Position numbers and translations under genes: made by a program. The notes under the pieces were generated by a model. It worked only from the letters and a program-made list of their open reading frames with translations. It was not told the origin of the DNA and made no database searches. DNA of 64,000 nucleotides. Source: Lachnospira hominis (ex Liu et al. 2021). GTDB taxonomy: Bacteria; Bacillota; Clostridia; Lachnospirales; Lachnospiraceae. The stretch spans positions 1 through 64,000 of the forward strand of contig NZ_JACOPD010000007.1 in assembly GCF_014287955.1 (NCBI RefSeq), given 5' to 3'. Numbering within the stretch: the stretch's first letter is position 1; every line of letters starts with the position of its first letter. This document shows positions 35,917-44,840 of the stretch, piece by piece.

Positions 35917-36951
35917 ATGAAAGCATTACAAAAAGTTAGTAAATTTTTATCAGATTACACTTCAATAGTGGTTATCGCAATTGCAGTTGTGACATTTTTT
36001 GTACCGGGTATGATGTCATGGGTAAATCACAAGTTGTTTGTCGATTTTGCATCAAACAAATTCACAAGCCAGTCAATAATTATAGGCATTATTATGTTTA
36101 GCATGGGGCTTACGCTTACAACACAGGACTTTAAAATATTGGCAAAGAGACCATTTGATATATGTGTTGGTGCAATAGCACAATATCTTATAATGCCATT
36201 TTTAGCATTTGCTATAACAAAGGTTCTTGGACTTTCAGATGCAATAGGTCTTGGACTTATACTTGTAGGCTGCTGTCCTGGAGGTGTTTCATCAAATATC
36301 ATGTCATACCTTTGTGGTGGTGATGTAGCATTTTCAGTTGGAATGACTACGGTATCAACAATACTTTCACCATTTATGACACCACTTCTTGTATCACTTC
36401 TTGCAAGTGGAACACATATTTCAATTAAGGCACTTCCGATGTTTGTTTCTATTGTTGAAACAGTAATACTTCCGGTTGCCGTTGGATTTTTATTTAATTA
36501 TTTATTTGGAAAGAAAAAAATATTTGCAGAAATACAGAAAATCATGCCGGGTATAGCTGTTCTTGGACTTGCATGTGTTGTTGGCGGCGTTGTATCATCA
36601 CAGGGGGCTAAATTCTTTGAGTCAGGAGCGGTAATATTTGTAGCTGTTCTTTTACATAACGGACTTGGATATCTGCTTGGTTATGGTGCCGGAAAGCTTG
36701 TAGGAATGAATACGGCAAAGAAGAGAACAATATCTATTGAAGTTGGTATGCAGAATGCAGGACTTGCAACTAATCTTGCAACTACTACAGCCCAGTTTGC
36801 TTCAACACCTGAATCAGCTATTATCTGTGCAGTATCATGTACATGGCATTCAATTTCAGGTACATTACTTGCCGGAGCATTTGCATTAAAGGATAAGATT
36901 AAAGGAAAGTCTACTGATACAGAAAATGAAGATGTGCAGCAGGCAGAATAA
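35917..36951 (+). CDS. BASS-family sodium-dependent transporter
   Basis: 344 residues with about ten membrane segments of the bile acid:sodium symporter superfamily. Family signs: IMFSMGLTLTTQDF, GCCPGGVSSNIMSYL (helix-break region) and EVGMQNAGLATNLA. Members move organic anions such as pantothenate, keto acids or pyruvate with Na+. The T-box in its leader ties expression to shortage of one charged tRNA, so the substrate is more likely an amino acid or its precursor than bile acid. Start at ATG 35917, 5 nt after AAGGAGG. Confidence 0.85.
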   Translation: MKALQKVSKFLSDYTSIVVIAIAVVTFFVPGMMSWVNHKLFVDFASNKFTSQSIIIGIIMFSMGLTLTTQDFKILAKRPFDICVGAIAQYLIMPFLAFAITKVLGLSDAIGLGLILVGCCPGGVSSNIMSYLCGGDVAFSVGMTTVSTILSPFMTPLLVSLLASGTHISIKALPMFVSIVETVILPVAVGFLFNYLFGKKKIFAEIQKIMPGIAVLGLACVVGGVVSSQGAKFFESGAVIFVAVLLHNGLGYLLGYGAGKLVGMNTAKKRTISIEVGMQNAGLATNLATTTAQFASTPESAIICAVSCTWHSISGTLLAGAFALKDKIKGKSTDTENEDVQQAE

Positions 36952-36991
36952 AATAAGATGAAATATATTCAAATAAGATTATGATAAAGTC

Positions 36992-37047
36992 AATCAGGCT
37001 GATTGTTCCATGTATAAATGTATTTGGACACAGCCTGATTATTTTTA
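36992..37047 (+). terminator. Terminator after the BASS transporter gene
   Basis: AATCAGGCTG pairs with CAGCCTGATT over a 29-nt loop, followed by ATTTTTATT. In the rest of 37048-37318 I see a TTGACA/TATTAA promoter (37067-37095) for the next gene and no coding signal. Confidence 0.7.
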
Positions 37048-37318
37048 TTATTTTATAAATAAATTATTGACATATATAATTATATGTGATATTAATATAT
37101 TAAAAGAATTCTTTTGCAGACAGCATATGTATTTTAATTATAAATATATTTCTATTTAGCTGTCTATCAGAGCTGAGTATTCATTCAGCATGAATCCCAC
37201 AAAAATTAATTGGACTACAGCAGGCTTGTTTTCATTATCTGCAAATGATAATATACTAATAAATAATAATATTAGTATGTGTGTGGATATCAGCCTGTTA
37301 AACAAAAGGAGGATATCT

Positions 37319-38266
37319 ATGGCAGAGAAAAAAGACAATGTATCAGCAAAATTTAAGGATAATGTATTCTGCATGTTGTATGCCGACAAAGCTAATTTGC
37401 TGGATTTGTACAATGCACTTAACAATTCATCTTATAAAAATGTGGATGATTTACAGGTAACTACATTAAATGGCGGCTCGTATATGAAGTATAAAAATGA
37501 TGCTTCATTTCTGCTAAGCATGAATTTATATATGTTTGAGCAGCAGTCGTCAAAGAATCCGAATATGCCTTTAAGATTTCTTCATTATGTATCAGATGTA
37601 ATGAGACAGATATTTAGTAACAGTACACTTCATAGAAGAAGTATGCTGAAAATTCCGGTTCCGCATTTCATTACATTTTATAATGGAAAAGAAAAGTGGA
37701 TTGAAAAAGAAGAGATAATCAAGTTGTCAGATATGTTTGAAGAATATACAGACAATCCCGAAATGGAGTTAAAGGTACGGGTAATAAATATTAATGGTGA
37801 TGCAGATATCCTGAATAAGTGCAAGACGCTTCGGGATTATATGACATTTGTTGAAAAAACCAGATATAAGACAGATGTTGAAGATAAAGATGTTAAAACA
37901 GCAGTTACAGAGGCAATAGATGAATGTGTAGAGGAGAATATACTTGTCGATTTCTTTGAGAAACACAGAGAGGAGGTCGTTGAAGTGAGTATATATGATT
38001 ATGATGAAGAGGAAGTCAGAATGGTTGTAGCCAGAGATATGGCGGAAGAGATGGCTGTAGAGATGGCTGTAGAGCTTGCAGAGAAAAATGAATTGATAAG
38101 CAAAATTAAGCTTGTTATTAAAAAAGTAAAAAAGGAAAAGTCTGTTGCATTGATAGCAGATGAACTTGAAGAGGAGGAAAGTGACATCAAGCCGGTTTAT
38201 GATGCTGTAATCAGGTCAGCACCCGAGTATAATGTGGATGATATTATAAAGGAATTAAAAGACTAG
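37319..38266 (+). CDS. Rpn-family (PD-(D/E)XK) recombination-promoting nuclease
   Basis: 315 residues. The N-terminus (FKDNVFCMLYADKANLLDLYNAL) and VPHFITFYNGKEKW are typical of the Rpn/transposase_31 group; the nuclease core is less conserved here (MKYKNDASFLLSMNLYMFEQQSSK), with Asp, and Glu-x-Gln in FEQQSS. A long acidic helical C-terminus includes MAEEMAVEMAVELAEK, a repeated heptad-like stretch. Start at 37319, with AAAGGAGG 6-7 nt upstream. This is the second gene of this broad group in the window, besides 16817 and the remnant at 54252. Confidence 0.75.
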   Translation: MAEKKDNVSAKFKDNVFCMLYADKANLLDLYNALNNSSYKNVDDLQVTTLNGGSYMKYKNDASFLLSMNLYMFEQQSSKNPNMPLRFLHYVSDVMRQIFSNSTLHRRSMLKIPVPHFITFYNGKEKWIEKEEIIKLSDMFEEYTDNPEMELKVRVININGDADILNKCKTLRDYMTFVEKTRYKTDVEDKDVKTAVTEAIDECVEENILVDFFEKHREEVVEVSIYDYDEEEVRMVVARDMAEEMAVEMAVELAEKNELISKIKLVIKKVKKEKSVALIADELEEEESDIKPVYDAVIRSAPEYNVDDIIKELKD

Positions 38267-38276
38267 AAAATATGTG

Positions 38277-38306
38277 GGGCTGTATTCCCAACAGGAAATA
38301 CAGCCC
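38277..38306. terminator. Bidirectional terminator between rpn-type gene and rubrerythrin
   Basis: GGGCTGTATT pairs with AATACAGCCC over a 10-nt loop. On the plus strand AATAATTTTTT follows after a short gap; it lies between two convergent genes. Confidence 0.65.
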
Positions 38307-38324
38307 GCTCAAATAATTTTTTAA

Positions 38325-38864
38325 TTAACCAAAGTATCTCTTTAAAAGACCTTCAAAAGCTTTTCCGTGGCGAGCCTCATCACGAGCCATCTCATGAACT
38401 GTATCATGGATTGCATCAAGGTTAGCAGCCTTTGCTCTCTTTGCAAGGTCTGTCTTACCAGCTGTGGCTCCATTTTCAGCTTCTACTCTCATCTCAAGGT
38501 TCTTCTTTGTGCTGTCTGTTACAACTTCGCCGAGAAGTTCTGCGAATTTAGCAGCATGTTCTGCTTCTTCCCATGCAGCTTTTTCATAGTAGAGACCAAT
38601 TTCAGGATAACCTTCTCTATGGGCAACTCTTGCCATAGCAAGATACATACCTACTTCTGAACATTCGCCATTAAAATTAGCACGTAAATCAGAAAGAATA
38701 TCTTCGCTTACGCCCTTTGCAACACCTACAACATGTTCTGCAGCCCAAGTTCTTTCATCTGACTGAGCAACAAATTTATCTGAGCCTGCGTGACAGACTG
38801 GACATTCTGCAGGAACTGTATCACCTTCATAAACATAACCACATACTGAACATACAAATTTCAT
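38325..38864 (-). CDS. Reverse rubrerythrin (rubredoxin domain first)
   Basis: 179 residues. N-terminal rubredoxin domain with CSVCG and CPVCH (residues 5-24), then a ferritin-like four-helix domain with the di-iron ligands in [20 protein letters not shown] and DEARHGKAF. The domain order is opposite to classical rubrerythrin. In clostridia these proteins reduce peroxide and oxygen with electrons from NAD(P)H via partner proteins. perR lies immediately upstream on the same strand, and a PerR-box-like palindrome sits just after its promoter. AAAGGAG precedes the ATG. Confidence 0.92.
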   Translation of the reverse strand: MKFVCSVCGYVYEGDTVPAECPVCHAGSDKFVAQSDERTWAAEHVVGVAKGVSEDILSDLRANFNGECSEVGMYLAMARVAHREGYPEIGLYYEKAAWEEAEHAAKFAELLGEVVTDSTKKNLEMRVEAENGATAGKTDLAKRAKAANLDAIHDTVHEMARDEARHGKAFEGLLKRYFG

Positions 38865-38899
38865 AATATTAATCTCCTTTACGTTTAAATTTTTAAAAA

Positions 38900-38957
38900 T
38901 AGTAATTGTTACTGTTTTCTATGCAACTAATATATCACGTTATTTATTGTTTGTCAA
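38900..38957 (-). promoter_or_regulatory. Rubrerythrin promoter with PerR-like box
   Basis: On the minus strand TTGACA (38957-38952), 17-bp spacer, TATATT (38934-38929). The palindrome AGTAATTGTTACT (38900-38912) covers the start of transcription and resembles a PerR box. Confidence 0.7.
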
Positions 38958-38976
38958 CACTAAATAGTAATAATTC

Positions 38977-39378
38977 CTATTTTTGCTTCTTGGAACATTT
39001 TGGACATTTTCCGTAGAAAAACGAAACACTTCCTTCGATTATTCCGTCGAACTGGTTTGATGCAGCAGAAACAAGAGCTTTCTCAGGCTTGGAATCATTA
39101 AAGTCTAAATCAATAATAGCTCCACATTCTGTGCATTGAAAATGGTAATGAGGCATAACATTTCCATCAAAATGAACCGAGCCATCATCGCAAGGCACTT
39201 TAACAGCCTGACCATTGTCAACGAGAAATGAGAGATTCCGATATACGGTCCCTAGGCTTATATTTGGAAATTCTTTGCTTACATTAGCATATACTACTTC
39301 GGCGGTAGGATGGTCTTTTCTTGAAATAAGAAAGTTTCTAATTGCATCACGCTGCTTACTGTGTTTTGTAGTAGCCAT
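38977..39378 (-). CDS. perR: Fur-family peroxide regulator, PerR-like
   Basis: 133 residues. N-terminal winged helix (SLGTVYRNLSFLVDNG is the recognition part), metal-sensing HFDGNVMPHYHFQCTECG, and structural zinc pairs CTEC and CPKC. PerR represses peroxide defence genes until its Fe site is oxidised. The adjacent rubrerythrin gene fits this role better than Fur or Zur. Its own promoter region contains a TAATAATGATAATTATTA palindrome, suggesting self-control. Confidence 0.88.
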   Translation of the reverse strand: MATTKHSKQRDAIRNFLISRKDHPTAEVVYANVSKEFPNISLGTVYRNLSFLVDNGQAVKVPCDDGSVHFDGNVMPHYHFQCTECGAIIDLDFNDSKPEKALVSAASNQFDGIIEGSVSFFYGKCPKCSKKQK

Positions 39379-39393
39379 AATATATACCTCTTC

Positions 39394-39411
39394 TAATAAT
39401 GATAATTATTA
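39394..39411. promoter_or_regulatory. PerR-box-like palindrome upstream of perR
   Basis: TAATAATGATAATTATTA matches the TTATAATNATTATAA pattern of Per boxes closely. It lies 16 bp upstream of the perR start codon. Confidence 0.6.
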
Positions 39412-39424
39412 CTATTATTATTTT

Positions 39425-39483
39425 AAAGAAAAAACCATGTAATGTCAATATATAAAATTATCGTTTACTGACATTACATGGTT
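39425..39483 (-). terminator. Terminator of the TSCPD-radical SAM-murG operon
   Basis: AACCATGTAATGTCA (39433-39447) pairs perfectly with TGACATTACATGGTT (39469-39483); on the minus strand it is followed by TTTTTCTTT. Confidence 0.85.
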
Positions 39484-39505
39484 AATATGCTCATAATAGA
39501 AAATA

Positions 39506-40570
39506 TTATTTACTGCAATCCTTAATAAGAGACATAATTTTATCAATGGCTTCGCTTTGAGGGCTTGAATCCATTGCATCAATATATTTTTGTCTGTTTT
39601 TATACAAATCATCAACAGCAGCAAGAAGTTTTTCAGGAGTGATTTCTTCTTCGGTCATGACGCTTGAGTAGCCATGTTCTTTAAAAGAATTAGCATTGAG
39701 AATCTGGTCGCCTCGGCTCGCATTGGCAGAAAGCGGAATCAGAATATTAGGTTTTCTTAGAGCAAGGAGTTCGCATATTGCATTTGCACCGGCTCTCGAG
39801 ATTACTATATCACTTATAGCAAATAAATCACGCATCTGGTCACTTATATATTCAAACTGGATATAGCCATCAATTCCGTTTAAAGATGCATCAGTCTTTC
39901 CCTTGCCGCAGAGGTGGACAACCTGATATTTTTTGAGAAGCTCCGGAAGGATTGCTCTCACGGCATTATTTACTTTTACAGCACCGGTACTTCCACCGAC
40001 AACAAGAATAATTGGTTTTGATGTGTTAAAACCGCATAATTTAAGTCCGGCAGGTTTATTTCCAAGAAGAAGTTCATGTCTTATAGGAGAACCGGTAAGA
40101 ACTGCTTTGTCTTTTGGCAGATATTTAAGTGTTTCAGGAAAGTTGCAGCATATTTTTGTGGCTCCACGCATTGCTATTTTATTGGCAAGACCGGGCGTCA
40201 TATCAGATTCATGTATTATTACAGGAATATGTTTATGGCTTGCTGCAAGAACAACAGGAACGGATACGAATCCACCCTTTGAAAAAACTATATCGGGTTT
40301 GATTTTTCTGATTAATTTTCTTGATTGGAAATATCCTGCAATAACACGAAAAGGATCAGTAAGATTTTTCCAGCTTTTATAACGGCGTAATTTACCGGAT
40401 GAAATTCCATAATAAGTTATTCCAAGGTCTTCAATAAGTTGTTTTTCAATACCTGTATAAGAACCTATATAAGTTACCTGATATCCGGCAGCCGCAAGAC
40501 TTGGAAGTAATGCAATATTAGGTGTTACATGTCCGGCAGTGCCACCACCGGTTAAAATTATCTGTTTCAT
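39506..40570 (-). CDS. murG: MurG-type UDP-GlcNAc:lipid I N-acetylglucosaminyltransferase
   Basis: 354 residues, GT28 family. Adds GlcNAc to undecaprenyl-PP-MurNAc-pentapeptide on the inner face of the membrane to make lipid II. Motifs: GGGTAGHVTPN at residues 8-18, GGSTGAVKVNNAVR mid-protein and ELLALRKPNILIPL near 290. It is not in a division and cell wall cluster; instead it is the last gene of an operon with a TSCPD protein and a radical SAM protein. It may therefore be a second copy or the only one; the window cannot tell. AAGGAAG precedes the ATG. Confidence 0.92.
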   Translation of the reverse strand: MKQIILTGGGTAGHVTPNIALLPSLAAAGYQVTYIGSYTGIEKQLIEDLGITYYGISSGKLRRYKSWKNLTDPFRVIAGYFQSRKLIRKIKPDIVFSKGGFVSVPVVLAASHKHIPVIIHESDMTPGLANKIAMRGATKICCNFPETLKYLPKDKAVLTGSPIRHELLLGNKPAGLKLCGFNTSKPIILVVGGSTGAVKVNNAVRAILPELLKKYQVVHLCGKGKTDASLNGIDGYIQFEYISDQMRDLFAISDIVISRAGANAICELLALRKPNILIPLSANASRGDQILNANSFKEHGYSSVMTEEEITPEKLLAAVDDLYKNRQKYIDAMDSSPQSEAIDKIMSLIKDCSK

Positions 40571-40595
40571 TTTTTGGAACTTCCTTTCAATTCAA

Positions 40596-41405
40596 TTACA
40601 TTTTATGTGAAAATCTTTCCTTAAAACTGCAATGGCAGCAAAGTGGCTCAACAGCACGTTTGTCACGGAATCCCTGAATGAAATTCTGCGTGCGTTCCTG
40701 TTCAAAGATTTCAGAAATATCCTGCACAAATATATTTCCAAGCGAAATGCATGCATTGCCATCAAGACAACATGGAACTATTGTTCCGTCAGAAAGTATG
40801 GCAATATGTGTGCGTAATCCCTGACAAAATCCTCTGTCATTATAGTATGAATTATTAATATCGGGCCATTCAAATGGTGACTGTACATTTATATATAATT
40901 TTTTTCTGATTGTAAGATTTTTTTGACCAAAAAGAGTAGGTTTTTCGAGTGTTGTCCAAAGACGAAGTGATATTTCCGTGTCAGTTTTTTCATTAAGCAT
41001 ATTACAACATTCAGTTATATTATTAAAATACGTGTCCATATCAATACAGTCATTATCATCAGCACTGTGCATTGAAATATTTATCTGATGAACCGGATGA
41101 ACAATAAGTGTATCAAGTTGTTTTTTTAAAAGCGTTCCATTTGTTGTGATATTTACACGCATACCTTCATCATGGCATATCTGCAGAATATCACCAAGCT
41201 GCGGATGCAGAAGAGGCTCACCTTTTACATGAAGATATATAAATTCTGTAAGAGGCTTGACCTGTTCTATTACATGAGAAAATTCATCGATGCTCATGAA
41301 GCGTTTGTCACGTTTTGTTTCCTGACAGAATGAACATGTAAGATTACAGGAACTTGTTATTTCTATATAAATACGTTTGAATCGTGTGACACGGTATTTT
41401 TTCAC
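40596..41405 (-). CDS. Radical SAM/SPASM protein
   Basis: 269 residues. The [4Fe-4S] motif is CNLTCSFC (residues 20-27), followed by HVKGEPLLHP and TTNGTLL. The C-terminal part has further cysteines in FCQGLR, VPCCLDG and LCCHCSF, as in SPASM domains with auxiliary clusters. SPASM proteins modify peptides or act as maturases; no precursor peptide is seen nearby. The start is GTG at 41405, overlapping the TSCPD stop as GTGA with AAGGAG 6 nt upstream. The operon position before murG may hint at an envelope-related role, but this is guesswork. Confidence 0.85.
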   Translation of the reverse strand: MKKYRVTRFKRIYIEITSSCNLTCSFCQETKRDKRFMSIDEFSHVIEQVKPLTEFIYLHVKGEPLLHPQLGDILQICHDEGMRVNITTNGTLLKKQLDTLIVHPVHQINISMHSADDNDCIDMDTYFNNITECCNMLNEKTDTEISLRLWTTLEKPTLFGQKNLTIRKKLYINVQSPFEWPDINNSYYNDRGFCQGLRTHIAILSDGTIVPCCLDGNACISLGNIFVQDISEIFEQERTQNFIQGFRDKRAVEPLCCHCSFKERFSHKM

Positions 41406-41647
41406 GCCTGCTCCTTGTACTGTGTTAATGCATTGGCAAGCTGGTCAGGACAGGATGTCGGTCTGAATCCACACTTGATGCCGGACATTCTTTTTATTGC
41501 TTCATCTATATCCATGCCTTCTATAAGTGCTGCAACACCTTGTGTATTGCCTGAGCAGCCACCTTCAAAATGCACATTAGTTACTTTATTATCAACAACA
41601 TCAAAATCAATTGAGCGGGAACATACACCGGATGTTTTATATTTCAT
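41402..41647 (-). CDS. TSCPD-domain small protein (TIGR03905 family)
   Basis: 81 residues. The family name motif is seen as RPTSCPDQLANAL near the C-terminus, with FEGGCSGNTQGVAALIEG in the middle. The domain also occurs fused to class II ribonucleotide reductases; the free form has no settled function. Cysteines at GVCSRS, GGCSG, IKCG and SCPD could bind metal. First gene of the operon, with AAAGGAGG before the ATG and a 4-nt overlap with the radical SAM gene. Confidence 0.85.
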   Translation of the reverse strand: MKYKTSGVCSRSIDFDVVDNKVTNVHFEGGCSGNTQGVAALIEGMDIDEAIKRMSGIKCGFRPTSCPDQLANALTQYKEQA

Positions 41648-41824
41648 TTTATAATCCTCCTTTGAAATTTATGCTAAGTATATCACATCAAAAAATGTGC
41701 CGCAAGGTCTTGCAAAAATGTGAAAAATCTATTATTATAAACATATATTAATGAATACATAAATGAGAATATGCGGTGAGGATGCTGACAGCTGCTGTTT
41801 TCGTTACAAATTAAGGAGGATTAT

Positions 41825-42517
41825 ATGATAGGTATTATTGGAGCCATGGATGAAGAAGTTGAACAGATTGTGGCAGTTATGGATATAAAAAAAGAAGAGA
41901 CTAAGGCATGTATGACATTTAAGGCGGGAATTCTTGCCGGTAAGGATGTTGTAATTGTAAGAAGTGGTATTGGTAAAGTTAATGCTGCTGTATGTACACA
42001 GATTCTTGTTGACGATTTTGGCGTTGATTATGTTATCAATACAGGTATTGCCGGTTCTTTAAAGGCTGAGATTGATATTGCGGATATTGTTATATCATCA
42101 GATGTTCTTCATCATGATATGGATGCGACAGGATTTGGATATCCACTTGGTCAGATTCCAAGAATGGATACACTTTCATTTAAAGCAGATGATAGACTTA
42201 TCGAGCTTGCAAAGGAATCGTGTGCGAAGGCAGTCACTTCAGTAGGCGTTCATGTTGGACGAGTTGTAAGTGGAGACCAGTTCATTTCGGATAAGGCAGT
42301 AAAGGAAAGAATTTCGTCTGAATTTGCAGGATACTGTACAGAGATGGAAGGTGCGGCTATTGCACAGGCAGCATATCTTAATAAGGTTCCATTTGTGATT
42401 TTGAGAGCGATTTCGGATAAGGCAGATGACAGTGCAACAATGGATTATCCAACTTTTGAGAAGCAGGCAATTGCCAATTCAGTCCTTTTATTAAAGGAAC
42501 TTGTTTCAAGAATTTAA
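41825..42517 (+). CDS. mtnN: 5'-methylthioadenosine/S-adenosylhomocysteine nucleosidase
   Basis: 230 residues. Cleaves MTA and SAH to adenine and the ribosyl thiol, part of the activated methyl cycle. Signatures: GAMDEEVEQI with the catalytic Glu (residues 6-15), GIAGSL, SGDQF, EMEGAAIAQ (substrate contact) and SDKAD with the general acid Asp. GGAGG lies 7 nt before the ATG. The gene at 42541 starts 23 nt after its stop. Confidence 0.96.
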   Translation: MIGIIGAMDEEVEQIVAVMDIKKEETKACMTFKAGILAGKDVVIVRSGIGKVNAAVCTQILVDDFGVDYVINTGIAGSLKAEIDIADIVISSDVLHHDMDATGFGYPLGQIPRMDTLSFKADDRLIELAKESCAKAVTSVGVHVGRVVSGDQFISDKAVKERISSEFAGYCTEMEGAAIAQAAYLNKVPFVILRAISDKADDSATMDYPTFEKQAIANSVLLLKELVSRI

Positions 42518-42540
42518 TTAATAAGGAAATTGATAAATAT

Positions 42541-43476
42541 ATGAACTTTTTGGAAGTTAAAAATATAGAGAGTTCATTAACAGGCACAGTTTACTATCAT
42601 CTTCCGGGATTGTTTGAATTTTATGACTTTTACCGGGTGTTTTTGCCGTTATTTTATGAACACAGAGAATATTTTTATGACTGGTGTGATATTGGTTCAA
42701 TATATGGTGCACCATCAGACTGTATATGGGGTGGCGGACGTGTTTCAGACGGAGATAGTAATCCTGAAGAAGTTCTTACTCTTTTAGAAGAATATGGGAT
42801 TTCATCAAGGCTTACATTTAGTAATTCACTTTTGAAAAAAGAGCATTTGTCAGATAGAAAATGTAATGAACTTTGTAGATTATTTGAGAAAAATAATAAA
42901 GTACAAAATGGTGTAATTGTTCATTCTGAATTATTACTTGATTATCTGAAAAATAATTATCCGGAATTATATCTGGTATCATCTACAACAAAGGTGATTA
43001 CTGATTTTGATGAGTTTCTTATGGAAACTGACAGGGATGATTTTAAGTATGTTGTGCCGGATTTCCGCCTGAATAAGACATTTGACAGGCTTGGCAGTAT
43101 GACATGCGGGCAAAAGGACAAAGTGGAGTTTTTGTGTAATGAATGTTGCTGGTTTGGATGCAATGACAGAAAAAAATGCTATGAAGCTGTCAGCCGTAAA
43201 AATCTTGGGGAGAATATATCTGAACATATATGCAGTGCTCCCGGTTCTAACGAAGGTTATAGATTTTCCAAAGCAATGAAAAATCCGGGATTTATTGGAG
43301 TTAATGATATAAAAGATAAGTATATTTCTATGGGATTTTCCAACTTTAAGATAGAGGGCAGAGGACTTGGAAGTGCATTAATTCTTGAATTTTTGCTTTA
43401 TTATATGACAAAGCCAGAGTATCATGTTCATGTGAGAGAAAAAGTATATCTTGATAATATGCTGGACTTATTTTAG
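42541..43476 (+). CDS. Uncharacterised protein, U32-peptidase-like
   Basis: 311 residues, family not securely recognised. Two features recall U32 (UbiU/UbiV/PrtC-type) proteins. One is a four-cysteine cluster in FLCNECCWFGCNDRKKCYEA (about residues 199-218, a candidate [4Fe-4S] site). The other is FSNFKIEGRGLGSA near the C-terminus, like the FKIEGR strand of that family. The middle VVPDFRLNKTFDRL also fits. It lacks a clear N-terminal barrel start. No signal peptide or membrane helix. It follows mtnN closely without a strong ribosome site (AAGGAA 11 nt upstream). Confidence 0.55.
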   Translation: MNFLEVKNIESSLTGTVYYHLPGLFEFYDFYRVFLPLFYEHREYFYDWCDIGSIYGAPSDCIWGGGRVSDGDSNPEEVLTLLEEYGISSRLTFSNSLLKKEHLSDRKCNELCRLFEKNNKVQNGVIVHSELLLDYLKNNYPELYLVSSTTKVITDFDEFLMETDRDDFKYVVPDFRLNKTFDRLGSMTCGQKDKVEFLCNECCWFGCNDRKKCYEAVSRKNLGENISEHICSAPGSNEGYRFSKAMKNPGFIGVNDIKDKYISMGFSNFKIEGRGLGSALILEFLLYYMTKPEYHVHVREKVYLDNMLDLF

Positions 43477-43527
43477 AAGTATTTGATATGAAAAAATCAG
43501 TATACAAAAATAAAGGTTGGTGAATAT

Positions 43528-44172
43528 ATGGTAGAAAATATTACAATAATTAAAGGGACTGATGGTCCGACGGCAGTATTTTTGGCGGGAAAAAATCATA
43601 GATATACGCTCAGACAGAAAATAAAGAAATATATATTTAATAGAAAAATGAAATTTGTCGAAAAAAGCCTGAAACCGGAAGGGCACACTGTTGATGAGGT
43701 TATTTATTATGCAAAAAATAAATACGGATTTGAAGAGGCTGATAAAGATTCTGACGAGTATAAAGAAGAGTATAATCAGATGCGTTCCTCTTTTATAATC
43801 CAATATAAACCTGAGTTGTTGGGTGATTTGACATCAGAACCTGAGTTGAAAGGCACATCTGAACAGGATATGCTTGAATTGATGGAGCAGAACGCAAAAC
43901 GCATGGAAAGAGCACAAAATGTGCCTAAAGACCTGTTTGACATAGATTATCACAAGCTTGTAAAAAGATTTAATGATAAAAATGATTATATGCATATAGA
44001 TATTGAAAAAAATTATTCTTCAATAAGCGGTGGAGTATGTGGCAGTGATAAAATGGTAAAAAAATTTAACTGCATATACAAAGATATATACAGATATTAT
44101 GGGGTGTCCGCACGGGATATCATGGAAAAAACGGAAAGGTATGAAGATGTAGTACATACGCTCAGCATGTAA
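43528..44172 (+). CDS. Uncharacterised protein with DGPTAVFLAGK N-terminus
   Basis: 214 residues. The N-terminus ITIIKGTDGPTAVFLAGK resembles a short block that I know from the start of other Lachnospiraceae proteins and from the beta subunit of sodium-pumping decarboxylases; the rest (charged, helical, many Lys and Glu) is not recognised. No membrane helix or signal peptide. AAAGGTTGGTG precedes the ATG. It lies between the U32-like gene and an acetyltransferase gene and may share their transcript. Confidence 0.55.
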   Translation: MVENITIIKGTDGPTAVFLAGKNHRYTLRQKIKKYIFNRKMKFVEKSLKPEGHTVDEVIYYAKNKYGFEEADKDSDEYKEEYNQMRSSFIIQYKPELLGDLTSEPELKGTSEQDMLELMEQNAKRMERAQNVPKDLFDIDYHKLVKRFNDKNDYMHIDIEKNYSSISGGVCGSDKMVKKFNCIYKDIYRYYGVSARDIMEKTERYEDVVHTLSM

Positions 44173-44215
44173 TTTATAAGATACAGAAAAGATTTTTGCG
44201 GGGGTGTATTGAATT

Positions 44216-44776
44216 ATGAAGATTGAAAAAGTGACAGTTGAAGATGCAGAAGAACTTTTAGAGATATATGCACCATATGTTGAAAATACAGCAATAACAT
44301 TTGAATATGATGTTCCATCAAAAGATGAATTTGAAGAAAGAATAAAGAATATTTCTGCAAAATATCCTTATATTAAAGCTGTACATGAAGGAAAAATAGT
44401 CGGATATGCATATGCTGCAAGCTTTAAAGACAGAAGAGCTTATGACTGGTCTGTTGAAACAACAATTTATGTAAAAAATAACTGTAAGAGAATGGGTATT
44501 GGCAAGGCATTGTACGAGGTACTTGAACAGGAACTTAAAGATATGGGTATACTTAATATGAATGCATGTATTGCCTGCCCGGTACAGGAGGGAAGATATC
44601 TTAATGATGACAGCATACGTTTCCATGACAATATGGGATTTACTGAGGCCGGACATTTTCATAACAGTGGTTATAAATTCGGACAGTGGTTTGATATGAT
44701 ATGGATGGAAAAAATGATTGGGGAGCATAATGCTAATCCACATGAGGTAATATGGCAGCAGAACTTTAAATTATAG
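44216..44776 (+). CDS. GNAT-family N-acetyltransferase (phosphinothricin acetyltransferase-like)
   Basis: 186 residues. The acetyl-CoA binding loop is KNNCKRMGIGKALYEVLE (residues 91-108); the N-terminal EIYAPYVENTAITFEYDVPS matches Pat-type enzymes, which acetylate free amino groups of small molecules such as phosphinothricin or methionine derivatives. FHDNMGFTEAGHFHNSGYKFGQW is the conserved C-terminal part, split here only by reading length. True substrate unknown. Confidence 0.85.
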   Translation: MKIEKVTVEDAEELLEIYAPYVENTAITFEYDVPSKDEFEERIKNISAKYPYIKAVHEGKIVGYAYAASFKDRRAYDWSVETTIYVKNNCKRMGIGKALYEVLEQELKDMGILNMNACIACPVQEGRYLNDDSIRFHDNMGFTEAGHFHNSGYKFGQWFDMIWMEKMIGEHNANPHEVIWQQNFKL

Positions 44777-44840
44777 AATTGTTGCAGTATAATATAAAAC
44801 GGAAAAAAGGTAATCTTAAAAAATACAGGAGGATTATCGT

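Noticed and set aside
41760..41824. Riboswitch before mtnN
   Set aside because: Only a short GACAGCTGCTGT stem is visible; no known class core.
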